Below are positions 1-11,800 of a DNA stretch of 64,000 bases, one piece after another. The stretch's first letter is position 1. Each line of letters starts with the position of its first letter. The stretch covers positions 67,469,712-67,533,711 of the forward strand of contig CM056581.1 of NCBI GenBank assembly GCA_029721435.1, given 5' to 3'. Under the pieces are notes generated by a model that was not told the origin of the DNA, did no database searches, and saw only the letters and a program-made list of their open reading frames with translations. Source of the stretch: Gymnothorax reevesii (taxonomy: Eukaryota; Chordata; Actinopteri; Anguilliformes; Muraenidae). Made by a program: the position numbers and the translations under genes.

Positions 1-612
1 GTGGGTGAGCGCTTTGCTGATGTCAATGTTGTGGATCGAGTGGCCCATGGTGGTGGTGGGGTTATGGTATGGGCAGGCATCTGTTATGGACGAAGAACAC
101 AGGTGCATTTTACTGATGGCATTTTGAATGCACAGAGATACCGTGATGAGATCCTGAGGCCCTTTGTTGTGCCATTCATCCATGAACATCACCTCATGTT
201 TCAGCAAGATAATGCACGGCCCCATGTCGCAAGGATCTGTACACAATTCTTGGAAGCTGAAAATGTCCCAGTTCTTGCATGGCCAGCATACTCACCGGAC
301 ATGTCACCCATTGAGCATGTTTGGGATGTGCTTGACCGGCGTATACAACAGCGCGTACCAGTTCCCACTAATATCCAGCAACTTCGCACAGCCATTGAAG
401 AGGAGTGGACCAACATTCCACAGGCCACAATTGACAATCTGATCAACTCCATGCGAAGATGTGTTGCACTGCATGAGGCAAATGGTGGTCACACCAGATA
501 CGGACTGGTTCTGAGTCCCCAGACCCCCAATAAAGCAAAAACTGCACATTTCAGGGTGGCCTTTTATTGTGGACAGTCTAAGGTACACCTGTGCACTAAT
601 CATGGTGTCTGA
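1..612 (+). CDS. Tc1-like transposase, C-terminal part (partial)
   Basis: This is the catalytic domain of a Tc1 transposase, the DDE enzyme that cuts and pastes the element at TA sites. Visible blocks are GGGGVMVWAGI, then FQQDNARPH holding the second catalytic Asp, then [12 protein letters not shown] holding the Glu. Exactly 34 residues separate that Asp and Glu, which is the DD34E signature. The frame stays open to a stop at 612, with the typical tail HTRY plus a short extension. The apparent first codon (GTG) is only the window edge; the paired/HTH DNA-binding half and the first Asp lie upstream. No break is visible in this part, so the copy may be intact, but this cannot be confirmed here. 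Confidence 0.88.
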   Translation: MGERFADVNVVDRVAHGGGGVMVWAGICYGRRTQVHFTDGILNAQRYRDEILRPFVVPFIHEHHLMFQQDNARPHVARICTQFLEAENVPVLAWPAYSPDMSPIEHVWDVLDRRIQQRVPVPTNIQQLRTAIEEEWTNIPQATIDNLINSMRRCVALHEANGGHTRYGLVLSPQTPNKAKTAHFRVAFYCGQSKVHLCTNHGV

Positions 613-800
613 TGAGCATCTTGATGCGGCACACCTGAGAGGTGGGATGGATTGTCTCAGCAAAGCAAAAGTGCTCACTATCACACATTTAGACAGATTT
701 GTGAACAATGTTTGAGAAAAATGGTAATATTGTGTATCTGGAATGAATTTTAGATCTTTAAGCAAAAACAAAAGGTGTTGCGTTTATATTTTTGTTGTGC
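1..800 (+). mobile_element. Tc1-like DNA transposon, 5' end beyond window
   Basis: The right part of a Tc1/mariner element. The transposase reading frame enters from the window edge, and a terminal inverted repeat of the common fish Tc1 type (core GTTGCGTTTATATTTTTGTT) lies at about 769-800. The left half and left repeat are outside the window, so completeness cannot be judged. Confidence 0.85.
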
Positions 801-859
801 ATTTGCGTTTCTACGATAACTTACGCATGAAACGTTTTACCACAGCCCTTCACATGAAT

Positions 860-2480
860 ACTGTTGCAAAATGCAGCATTACGCATACCGTTTACAAATA
901 ATTCTGCATCAAGTTCCTTTTCTATAACATGGCCCAGTTCAGAAATTTCATCCGCTAAGGAATTCATGAGTCTCTCCGCCAGGACAGCGTCTAATCAGCG
1001 GCTGCAACAATGTGTTGCCAACGACGCTCGTGACTGTTCCTATGGCAATGGCTGCCACCACTGATGCAGGACTTTGCCCGCGGGCTGATACAGCCTCGTG
1101 CCATGTTTTTATCAGAGGTACAGATTCCCTGTATTTATAAGAAAGTATAAGATAAGAGGAAGTTTTTCGCAATCTTAAATCAGTTAGGTCACAGGATAAA
1201 GAAAACTGATAGTTTGACTGAGGCTGCTTAATGTTTAAAAAAATATTTATTTTGTTAAAATATTTTTGTAATGTACGTTATGGACTCGGGATTATTCATG
1301 TAAATTCAGAACTGATGCAAGTTGGCTCAAGGTATATTCTGTGATACAAGGAAGAATTTTTCCTGCACAAAAAGTGGTTTCAGAGTGGATTAGCTTGCCA
1401 GGCCGGTGGCGGCAGATGGGTCTAGGGATTTTCAAGACCAAGCCTGGTACAGTTCAGATAGCATCAAGTTCTTAAAGGGGAACACAGGGCTAAATGATAA
1501 TGCTGTTTTCTACGAACATAATAAATATTGTAAAATACAAAAATTTGGAATTTTTGTTTTCAAAGATGAGATAAATGATGCTTTATTCCCCCTAATTATT
1601 ATTATTATTCCTGGGATATCTGCGATAGTTAAAATCACATATCCGGGATGATAGACCTGTCATCTGCTCAGCATCTGATATAGACTGATAAGTGACAGAA
1701 GCAAAGCGTTAATGTTGAAGCAACCCTGCGTATTTCAGAAAGTACTTAACACCATCTAGTGCAACTAGCCAATGGGCCATATTGAACAATCTTTTGTCAT
1801 AAAATAATGGACTGGGACAATCACACTATCCAACACAACAACAGCGCATAACGCTGGGCGAAGGTTCGTCATTCTCAGGCGACGTTACATCATTACCACA
1901 CAACCGTTGAAGTAGACGACAGCTAAGTATTAATTAGCCCTGAGTTCCCCATTAAATACCCCAAGTGTGAGGTACACTTTAGTCTTAGTAAATCCGCAAG
2001 CTTTGTTGGTCTGAAAGGCCTGTTCTTCCCACCCTCCTGTTAAAATGCGTAACCACAGGCTCATGCGCAATCATACGACACAAACTCACAAGGAGTTATT
2101 CAAAAGTGCACTTTATAAAAAGAGGCCCATGGCAAAGACAGCCTTATGTGAGAAACAAACTTTCTGCAGGAAGAACATGAAGATAAAAGATAAAAGTATG
2201 AGCTGAAATGTTACATGAAAAAGAGCTAGAACGACATCCAAGAATGTCAATTTCCACCATTTAAGTCTTCAAAATTAGTGGCACCCTTAAAGATCATAGC
2301 AAATAATATCTACCAAAATTAAGCCAGGTATTGGATAAAACTTAAGTGGAATTATTAAAGTACCATATTGTGCCGTTACATCACTCCCCATTTCATTATG
2401 GTATAAAAATGAGGTAACACACGTGCAATATCACTTTGTCATCCATCACCAAAAATAAAAAAAAAAATAAAAATAACGAC
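860..2480. other. Intergenic stretch, no recognised gene
   Basis: Only short reading frames without recognisable domains occur here. I see no inverted-repeat pair with a matching target duplication. Confidence 0.5.
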
Positions 2481-2489
2481 CAGTTCAAA

Positions 2490-3460
2490 ATAGGCTGATT
2501 GTCATGGATCTTCATAAATCGGTTAATGGCTACAAGAAGATTCATAAATGACTGAATATGCCACTGAGCACTGTCAGGGTAATTATATATTCCAATGATA
2601 TGGAACTGATGAAAACCTCATGGGTCGAGGACGCAACTGCATTTTTCCCCTCAGGACAATGAGGAGTATGGTGAGAGAAGCAATAAAATCCCTGAGAATC
2701 ACTGAAGGAATTGCAGGCCTTTGTGGCATCTTGTGGTCACCAGGTTTCAAAAAGCACCATCATGTACCACCTCCACAACACGCTCTTTGGAGGGGTTGCC
2801 AGAGGAAAGCCTTTTCTGATCAGAAGACACTAAAGCAAGCGCTCAGAGTTTGCCAAACGTCATTTAAATTATGACTGGAACAAGGTGCTTTAGTCAGATG
2901 AGACCAAAATTGCAAATTCAGTCAGATACATCATCGGCATGTTTGGCGTTGAAACAGCGATGCATACAAGGAGAAGCACCTCATATCTGTGCTGTAATAT
3001 AATGGTGGGTGTGTCATGTTTTGGGGCTGTTTTAATTCAAGAGGTCCACGGGCACTGGTTAGGATTAATGGCATAATGTATTCCACCAAGTATCACAATA
3101 TTTCAACCGACAATCTGGTTGCCTTTGCCAGAAGGCTGGGACTTGGCTGTTGGTGGACTTTCCAGCAAGACATTGACCAAAAGCATACCTCAAGATGCAC
3201 ATAGAAATTGTTCTGTGACAACAATCAACTTTCTGCGATGGCCATCTCAGTAATCAGTCCTCAATCCAACTGAAAACCTGCTGCCTGAACTAAAGAGGGC
3301 AGCTGATAAACACAAACCCAAGAATGTGAAGGATCTTGAAAGGATCTGCTGGTCCAGATTCCCTCCAAAGGCCTACGTTAACCTTGTCAAAAATTACAGG
3401 AAAAGACTCAATGCTGTTATCCTTGCCAGAAGTGGTTGCACCAAGTATTAAAAGAAGGGT
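2490..3460 (+). pseudogene. Decayed Tc1-like transposase
   Basis: A degenerate Tc1 transposase can be followed through several frames. A helix-turn-helix-like stretch (MPLSTVRVII) lies near 2560. A block with SMVREAIKSLRITE is near 2670. A WSDETK-type block encoded near 2895 carries the first Asp. MFWGCFNS starts at 3016, FQQDIDQKHTSR (second Asp) is near 3160, and a block matching NP-x-ENL...ELK is near 3265. Stops and frameshifts separate the blocks, so the enzyme cannot be made. It differs from the Tc1 at the left edge (QKHTS rather than ARPH type). I could not define clear terminal repeats. Confidence 0.8.
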
Positions 3461-3489
3461 CCCTAACCTTGACAGGGATGTGATTTGGG

Positions 3490-3580
3490 TGAAGTGAAAT
3501 TATCTGAAAATTTAGCTGGGGGTCTGGGGGTAGTGCCCTGGTGGGGGGAAACGGGGGGGCGAAGCCCCCCGAAGCTCAGA
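3490..3580. repeat. G-rich segment with small hairpin
   Basis: A run of GGG blocks is followed by a GGGGGGCGAAGCCCCCC hairpin, immediately downstream of the Tc1 relic. This looks like a terminal fragment of a dispersed repeat. No function is inferred. Confidence 0.4.
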
Positions 3581-4630
3581 GGTTTTAGTGATTTTTAGTG
3601 CCCAAAGTGTACTAAGAATTCAATAAAATAATAAAAAACAGAATTATTATTCAGTGTATATTCAAGCCAACAAACGCATGCAATCTTTGATTTCAAAGTC
3701 AAAATTAGTCACAAGTTCCAAGCTTGTAAAGAATTTAATCTGCCACTATTGCACTCAGATAAAAGTCAAATAACATTCATTGAATATAGCTAATATATGA
3801 ATAAAATCATTGACTTCTTAGTCAACTCCAAAATCATATCACAAAGTCACATGCTCATGGGATTTTATGAATTTAGACTTCCCTGAATGTACCGAGTAAT
3901 AGCAAAAATGAAAAATAAGAACAATCACTGTAGATACACACCACCAATAAATGTTTTTTTCTTTATCCAAACATCTGTAGAAACCATCTATGAGTTGAGA
4001 GTATTTTCAGCTTCCAATTATTGACTAAAAACATAATCCTGATGGAACTCCTGGAAATATGCATTACATATTAACCCAATTAATAAGCCAAACGACGACG
4101 GAAAACAGTCACTAACTAGCCACATTCGGCTATATTCGCTGTCCAGTGACGCTCCGTTTACATGAAAAAACAAAAGTGAAACTACGAGGAAGGGCTCCTC
4201 GTCGAGGTCCTGAAGCACCTTTAATTATACGACACGATAGAAAAATTGCATGTCGTAGGTTCGCTAATATTGCTAAAGGTCATGGATTAGCTGGGCAGCT
4301 GATGAAATAGCCGTGATTTGGCTTTGGAGCGAGACGCCCAGCTGCGGTAGCACTGATAACCCGTGCGTATGCTGGCCACAGTAACCAATTAATTCAGTAT
4401 CACCGAAGTGAAAATGTAGGGTGATAATGCTTCATATTAAAGTGTGCGAAAGTGAGGTAGGAAAATAAAGGTCCATCAGGTTTGTTGGTTAGCTTACGTA
4501 ATGCAATGTTATGATTTGACTGGCCATACTATCATTAATGGGAGCTGGCGAAGGTGCGTCAAAGAGCTAAGACGAGCACCCGCTCGCACTCCCGGGGGAT
4601 ACTGATACACACTGACCCAACCACGCAACT

Positions 4631-4697
4631 TACCCACGGTGTACAGCATTTGTCTCGACGAGTTACATAAAGGGACACAGCAGTGTTCAGCCGTCAA
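4631..4697 (-). pseudogene. Possible THAP-domain N-terminal exon fragment
   Basis: On the minus strand a short frame contains EHCCVPLCNSS followed by a consensus-like donor (G|GTAAGTT). A Cys-x3-Cys pair in a CCVPLC context near the N-terminus is typical of THAP zinc fingers, which occur in host genes and in P-element-like transposases. There is no in-frame ATG directly upstream, and I found no convincing second THAP exon toward 4000. It may be a relic or chance similarity. Confidence 0.3.
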
Positions 4698-4749
4698 CCA
4701 CTCATGCCGCTGAAACTTAGGCTACAAGACTGCTTCATCCTCGCTCCAC

Positions 4750-6035
4750 CAGCCCAATGGGCTACACAAAATACAGGTAAACGGACTATTAATTATTATT
4801 ACTATACTACAAGCTATCTGTCGTCTCGAATATTCGCAATATTTCACTCGTTTCTTCTCCGCAGTGTTGAAACTTGCCGCCGCAGCACCGCCCACACAGC
4901 ATGACGTTTGACCAGAAGTGCCTCAGCTGGCCAATTTGAAAACTGAGTTAGTTTTTTTTTTAATTTAAATTTTGAAGATAGAAAAGCAGAATTCCGCGAA
5001 TTAGCGGAAAAATCACATCCCTGTCTTGATTTTGTTAGTATTTCATTCATGTTTGTATATTCTGTTTCTCTATATTTGTTTTGTGTATTTTTTTCTGGTA
5101 TTGTTTGTGCATTGGCAGTGAGGGATGCCAGTAATTTTGGAGCCCATTGTATATGAGGCCAATTAGAGTGGTCATTGCGAAATACTGGAAATAGTTGCAA
5201 CAGTTACTTAAAGGTCATGTCACCAGGTGCACCATCCAGAGTGGAGCAAACCAATAACCCGGCTGCCTGAAGTTGATCAGGCCTTCTTGCCTTATGATGT
5301 GACAAAAGTGATTATAAAATGGCTTGTAATGGCTAATTGGCTGTGCACCCGGTACCTTGATGGGAGATCAGACAGCAAAACCAGGAAGTAACGTCCTCAC
5401 CGATTTCCTCCATCACATATTTGCCATAAAGAGCAGCTTCAAGTCACTAGACAAAATGTAACATTAGAAGAATTTAATCTGATAAACAGAACATATTATT
5501 GAGCAATATTTACTTTTATTTAACTTTGGTGGTCAAATTCCCACAATAACCTGGCAAAAAGGTCACTGCCACCCAAAAACGTGATGACTGGCCTGACCAT
5601 CTTCTGTAGTTCTCTGCCGTGCTCCATTTTAAGTGTAAAGTAGGATAAAAGTTCAGAGTGTTTCCTGTGACGTCTTGAGGTCCACTATTGGATAAAAAGT
5701 CCTGCGTTCAGACGAGATTTTCGCTTTTGCGTCACAGTCAGTATCCTATTTTTATAATCGTCGCAAATAAACCAAAGAGAAATAATGTGAAAATACTTCT
5801 TAAAACGAGTGTTATTTGTTTATGCAACCAACCACAATTTTTTTTTTGTATGTGATTAAAGTCTGATGGAGCGCGGCTCAGCTGACGAGGTCCATTATCG
5901 GACACGCAGTTTTATGTTCGATATCGTGTCAATAGACTGAAAGAATGCAAGTCACATGATTTAACCTCACTATTAATCTCATTTTTAGCTATGCGCTTGT
6001 TATAATGCCGCGTATAAAACATTTTGCGCCATTGT
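4750..6035. other. No recognised feature
   Basis: Short unassigned frames only. A T-rich tract lies near 4950. Confidence 0.4.
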
Positions 6036-6043
6036 GTTCATTA

Positions 6044-7855
6044 TAGGGCTGCAACGATTACTCGGGTAACTCGAGTAATTCGAGTACAAAAAATAATCGA
6101 GGCAAATTCCTTACCTCGAGGCTCCGTTTAATTAATGTCACGTTACTCTTTATTTTAATTTGTGTATCATCGCGGCATTCTGTATATGTTAACTATAGCG
6201 CTGTTCAGATAGGCCATATCCCTGTTTCAATATACACATAGAAATAACATTTATAAATGTAACGTTACAGTGACGGTCCGTCGGCAGAAACACAGGGCCA
6301 GCAATAACCTCACCTTTCACTTCTTAATGACAGACACCTCTCGCAGTTTACCTCCCCAATTAAAAACAGTTGCTCAGACAGATTGCTGGAACCGATGAGA
6401 ATCTAATTTATTTTTGAAAGCCTTGTTATACATTGCACTACGAATATATACGGCGTTTACTTCCGCACATCAATGACGATGGAAAATATCAATCGCCTAC
6501 GTCTTTATAATTTCTGGATTTGCGTAAATTAGTTCGCGAGGTTAATTGAGCAACAAGTCAGGAGAATCCGTTCTCTCGTCTGAATGTAGTGACAGCTAAA
6601 GTGCGTTGTTAGACGCACAGCTGAGTGATAACAACGAAAGTAATCGCCGCGAAGTCAGCGAAAGTTCCAGATTTTTTGCAGATTGTCATCCTTGCGGAGT
6701 CACATCAATTATATCAACATGGGCAACAGATAATCGCTTTGTCATTCGTTAATTATTACATGTCATGCATTGGCGGTAGCTGTTCAGTTAATAAACTGAT
6801 TGTTAATCAGGCAAACCTGATCGCAACAGCACATCGTCAATACTGCAGCGCCTAAAAAGAAAACGCCCTCACTTCACCGTTACAAAGTAACGTTCATTTA
6901 AGATTGATATTAACACTAGCGCCTGTTAAAACGTAGGCTACAGTATTCATAGCCTGTGGTGTTAGTCTGTAGTAACGAGGCATGGAAGTCACTCACGTCA
7001 AGCGCAATTTAAAAAAAAGGGGGGGGGGGGGGGTGGCGGGGCGTATAGGTTACGCATAGCCTGTTGGTGTCCGCAGATAAACTTGTATTAAACACCTTTT
7101 TTGTCATGTCAGTTCATACTTGTCAGACTAGTAATGCGGCTGTCCACACCAACACTGATAAACACACAGGTACACATACAGTATAGTTCATATATGAGGT
7201 GAAGAGTTTTGTTCTTAAGCCAGCAATGGTTTAAACTTTAAAGTTTTCATTGAGAAGTTCGGTGTTTTGATTTTTTTATACAGGGAGAGCTAATCTCTCT
7301 CTCTCTCTCTGTCCCCTTTCTTATACACGTTTGCCAAATTCATACCAATCGGCTTAGTTCTTGTGCCTAATGGTTTAGGCTGCTTTGGATTGTTGACTGA
7401 AATGCTGAATTTTATTACCACTTTGAATGGCTGACTGCTGAATTGTCCATCCATCCATTTTCTATACCCACTTATTCCTCACTAGGGTCACGAGGCGAGC
7501 TGGAGCCTATCCCAGCTGACTACGGGCAAAGGCAGGGACCACTGCTGAATTGTATTTAATTTTTTATTTACATAGCAAAGATTTATTTTTATTGTCTTAG
7601 ATGAAGATTGTTTTATTGGCTTAGTTCTTAAGCCAGCAATGGTTTCAACTTTGAAAGTTGTTAAAATAAAAACCTTTTTCTGAGGAAAAAAACCGCAATT
7701 GTTTGTTCATTTTAAAAGGCCTTTCATATTCCATTGTACAAAATTTATTTAATTGTTTAAAAACAAAAAAGTAAGATTCGTTAGATTACTCGATTACTCG
7801 TAGAAATAATCGACAGAATACCCGATTCCAAAAATACTCGATAGTTGCAGCTCTA
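6044..7855. mobile_element. hAT-type non-autonomous element, 8-bp target duplication
   Basis: The left end starts TAGGGCTGCAACGATTACTCG and the right end finishes with the inverted counterpart (GTTGCAGCTCTA). The element is bordered on both sides by the identical octamer GTTCATTA (6036-6043 and 7856-7863), the length expected for hAT elements. It is 1,812 bp with no recognisable transposase. Inside are a long G run near 7018, a CT microsatellite near 7293 and a fragment of another dispersed repeat. Confidence 0.88.
7447..7546 (+). repeat. Dispersed teleost repeat fragment
   Basis: It begins with a CCATCCATCCATTTTCTATACC-like block and continues with GGAGCCTATCCCAGCTGAC, a combination I recognise from many fish genomes. 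It lies inside the hAT element at 6044-7855. Confidence 0.55.
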
Positions 7856-8647
7856 GTTCATTACTGTATTTATATTATTCTAACGCATTTTGAGCTCAAT
7901 TTACTTTATTAAAATAGGAAAACACCTGAGTTTTTATACAATAAAATGTATTCATGAGGATCAGTTCATAGACCCATGTTCTAAACTCAATTTTGAAGAC
8001 CAAGGTGTGATTTCTTGATAGTTCGGATATAAAAACGCCCTTTCACAATATTTGCCCATAGACAAGGAGGAACCAGTCAAATCAGCGTCTTTTGCCTCCC
8101 TTTCCATTGCCTGTAGCCAGATGACCTCACATCCTTCTCCTTCCGCATTTATTTAAATTCAAATGACCACGTCAACAATAGCAATACAAGCAATGAAAGA
8201 CAGCAGGGAAGGGGAAATGATTGCGACCAGAATGTTCTCATCTAATAGCTGTTCTGGCCGACCAGTTAGTCTGACCTTGAGAAGCCACAATGTTTTCAGT
8301 TTAATATACTTAATTCTGAGTGTGTTGCAGCAAAACTTGGTGCAAGCATAGTTCGCATTGTGTAAATACTGGGTACAAATTTTCAATCTTGGCGTGTCCC
8401 TAAAAATACACAGAAAAAGACGAGGAAATTAGTTGGTTGGGGGCGTGTCCAATAATGAAACTGATGTTGTGCTGTCAGGCCACTGCCCAATGATGAAACC
8501 CATGACATTGCATGAGTGTGTCTCAAAGGCGCAGGGAATGAACACAGCTCTACTATGTTTGCTCAGACGCACAGGGAGAGGAAAGTATGTGACTGTATTG
8601 GATCACAGGACTGTGACACACGTACGGTTCAGCGAGTGTAATCTGAC

Positions 8648-8860
8648 CTGATGTTTCCGATGACGTCCCCTGCAGGAGACCGAAAAGGTTCCCACAGGCC
8701 TTGCTGACGGCGGTCATCTTTGCTAGGATTGGCAGGTTATGGATGACGAAAGCCACGTCGCTGCGCTGCTGCTGGGCCAGATTGTTGGCGTGGCCCAGAA
8801 TGCCGAAGCCGGTGATGTCGGTGGCAGCGTGGGCATTAAAGGAGTGCATGAGTGCAGCGG
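8648..8860 (-). CDS. sephs2: SEPHS2 exon 7
   Basis: Encodes [24 protein letters not shown], the [17 protein letters not shown] block and ends at GTSSETS plus the first base of a Gly codon. The next family residues (GLLICLPREQ) are not found downstream toward position 1. Confidence 0.93.
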
Positions 8861-11800
8861 CTGGAGGCGAGACAGGAGGAGGCATCAGCAAATCACTTAA
8901 AAAATCACTTCCAAGCCAACAGTCTTCAAGTGTCTAACTTTTGCAGAGAACATACTCCAAGCATCAAGTTAGGGCAAAATTATTCCTGGTTCTCAGTTTC
9001 CCGGTAAACCTAGTCTGATCTTGTCCAATACGCAACGATGGGCTTCCATAATGTGAAAACTACAAAGAAAAATATATTAATCACTCAGGGTAAATTCAGG
9101 TCGCGCAGCTCGACGTCCTACTTGTGAGGAATATGAGAGTGAAATCCAGTCCTGACCAGCAGCAGATAATTGAGGGAATGTGCCTAGAAGTGGGTTGCTG
9201 AACCTAAGAATTGGATGAACGCAGGTCTGAGATGGGGGGGGGGGGAGGGGGGGAGAGACATGAAAGCGCCGTACCCGTCCTGTTCAGCGTAGCCATATTG
9301 AGCATCGCCTCCTGATATGCTTGCTCAACCTCCTCCTTCGACACCACCAGCTTGATTTTATTCCATTTATCAGGCTAAATAAACAAGGAGTGATTGCACA
9401 CTGTATTAGCATGATTTTAATAATCAATTAACAAAATATATTTACCATATAATCAAAAAGATAAACACTTTCAAATGTTAACACACAAAAACAGGTCATG
9501 CCATGAAGTGTCTTTTGCAGACTATACAATATAAATAATCATAATCTTCATATTTTGCAAAGATTCTTCCACACTCACAATATCCATCCACTGATGGGCA
9601 TTAACTGCCACTTGAGTCCCCAGGGGTTTGGTGAGCACCAGGACATCTCCTGGGACAGCGCTGTCCGGCCTAGGAAAAGGGACAGACTAGCCTTCATCTC
9701 AGGACTTCTACACTGCCGTGTTTAATGAATGCGTTACATCTCGCGCGCTGAATCACCAATCACCTAGACGTTGCTGGACTATATTCCGTCAGGATTTAAA
9801 TTAATTGGAGCATTCAGTGATTGGGCACATAGCGTCTAATCAATCACAGGCCATTATGACATCCATTTCTGAAATACCTTTGATTTACTCAATAACAATC
9901 TTTCACATTGAAGTCTTTATCTTTTGCATGTCTGTGCACTGCCGCTCGTCCCTGTGTGTCTGTGCGTGTGTGCCGTGCGTGCGTGCGTGCGTATATCAAG
10001 CAGAAGGTTCGGCCATTCTGCACTTGCCTACAAAGGCACATACTACTTCCTTAATAATGTAACCTTAAAATAGCAGTTAAAATCTGACATTTAGACCAGG
10101 GCCCGTATTCACAAAGCATCTTATCTTACCGCTAGGAGTACTGCCAAGTCGCGCTTAAACATTTTATTTAGCAGTAAAATCTTAAGTTATTCACAAAGCC
10201 AATGAGCGCAACTCTTAGTTAAGAAAACGGGTAACTCCAAGAATAGGAGTAGCTCTGAGAAAGGTGGGAGTAAATTTGCGATGCTATGGATGACGTCAAT
10301 TCTCATGCACGAGTCTCGGAGCAATGAGCACAGTGATTGGTTGTTTGGTGGCAGGGCGGCCCATTGAAAACAAGCATCATCAGAAGATGACATATCCCAC
10401 TGGTTCCACATAATTCGTGATTTGTGGCAGTTTTTTTGAATTCTGCTGTAGAAAAGGGACAAAGTCCAATTTTTGGGCTGTTTTTGGTATAGAAATGAAA
10501 AATTTTGGGCAGAATGGAACTGAAACCCCCAAAAGGCACAAGTACAGCATAAGGGTAAGTTCCATACCGAATTTGAAGTTTCTAAGTGGCATAGTTTTTT
10601 GAGTTCTGTCCCGGAAACGAGACAAAGTCCAATTTTAGGGCTGTTTTTGGTAAAAATTTCCGAAATTATGGGCAGCATGGTACTGACACCCCCAAAAGGT
10701 ACAACTACACCATAAGAGTAAGTTCTGTTGCAAATTTGAAGTTTGTAAGTGGTATATTTTTTGAGTTCTGCTCCGGAAATGAAAATGATTACGGAAGGAC
10801 GGACGGATAAATTTTGGGCACCATGATTTTAAAATGCCCAAAAGGCACAATGGGATCACTAGAATAATATGCATACAAAATTGAAGTTTGTAAGTGGCAG
10901 AGTTTTTGAATTCTGCTCTAGAAAAGGGACAAAGTCCAATTTTTGGGCTGTTTTTGGAGTAGAAATCAAAAGATTTGGGCAGAATGGAACTGAAACCCCC
11001 AAAAGGCACACCTACACCATAAGAGTAAGTTCCATACCAAATTTGAATTTTCTAAGTGGCATAGTTTGTGAGTTCTGTCCCGGAAAAGAGACAAAGTCCA
11101 ATTTTAGGGCTGTTTTTGATGAAAATTTCCAAAATTATGGGCAGCATGGAACTGAAACCCCCAAAAGGCACAACTACACCATACGAGTAAGTTCCACAGC
11201 AAATGTGAAGTTTGTAAGTGCTATAGTTTTTGAGTTCTGCTCCGGAAATGAGAATGATTACGGACGGACGGACAGGGCGATCATTATATCCCACGGTATT
11301 CCATACCGGGGGGATAAAAAATATCCCACATACAACCCATGGAGGAAAAAATGAGGAAATAGTCGAAGCCATAAAATAATAAAATGTTGAGCACTCCTGA
11401 AAATGCACTATGCACAGTCCCCACATATCACGCTCTAGGCCAATAAACATACATAGGAAAGAGATGGTTGTCAAAATGCCAACAAACGAGTCAATAATAA
11501 AACGCGTCATTTGGCCCAATAATTAACAACTTATTACCCAATGAGAATATGTTGCGATCATTTAAATGTTGAGCCGTTCAAGTTTGTTTGCCCTAAACTG
11601 GCATGGATATAAGTTCATAAAGGACGCGAAAGCCCAACTGGAGCCATGACCAGTTACTGCTGCTGGCCCAGTTGGTGCTGGAACAAAAGCATGTAATCAA
11701 AGGGAAATTTGTCTCGGGGGTGAACAGCAGATCCAAGTGGGATGCGTGGGATAGTATCAGCCTACAGATCAATGCTGTGTCACCCTCGGTGTCTCGGACG

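Noticed and set aside
8430..8560. ATGA-containing stem candidates near SEPHS2 exon 7 as a SECIS
   Set aside because: The ATGA repeats are on the plus strand, opposite to the gene, and lie directly after an internal exon; no convincing SECIS core was seen on the minus strand.
8553..8647. Extension of the exon 7 frame past GTSSETS
   Set aside because: The residues after the Gly codon ([11 protein letters not shown]...) have no family similarity and follow a donor site; it is intron read-through.
10424..11320. CRISPR-like or regulatory array
   Set aside because: Monomers are long, diverged and contiguous with no unique spacers; this is a eukaryotic tandem repeat.
10187..11519. Several minus-strand ORFs over the tandem array
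   Set aside because: They repeat the same peptide from repeat units, change frame between units and show no domain.
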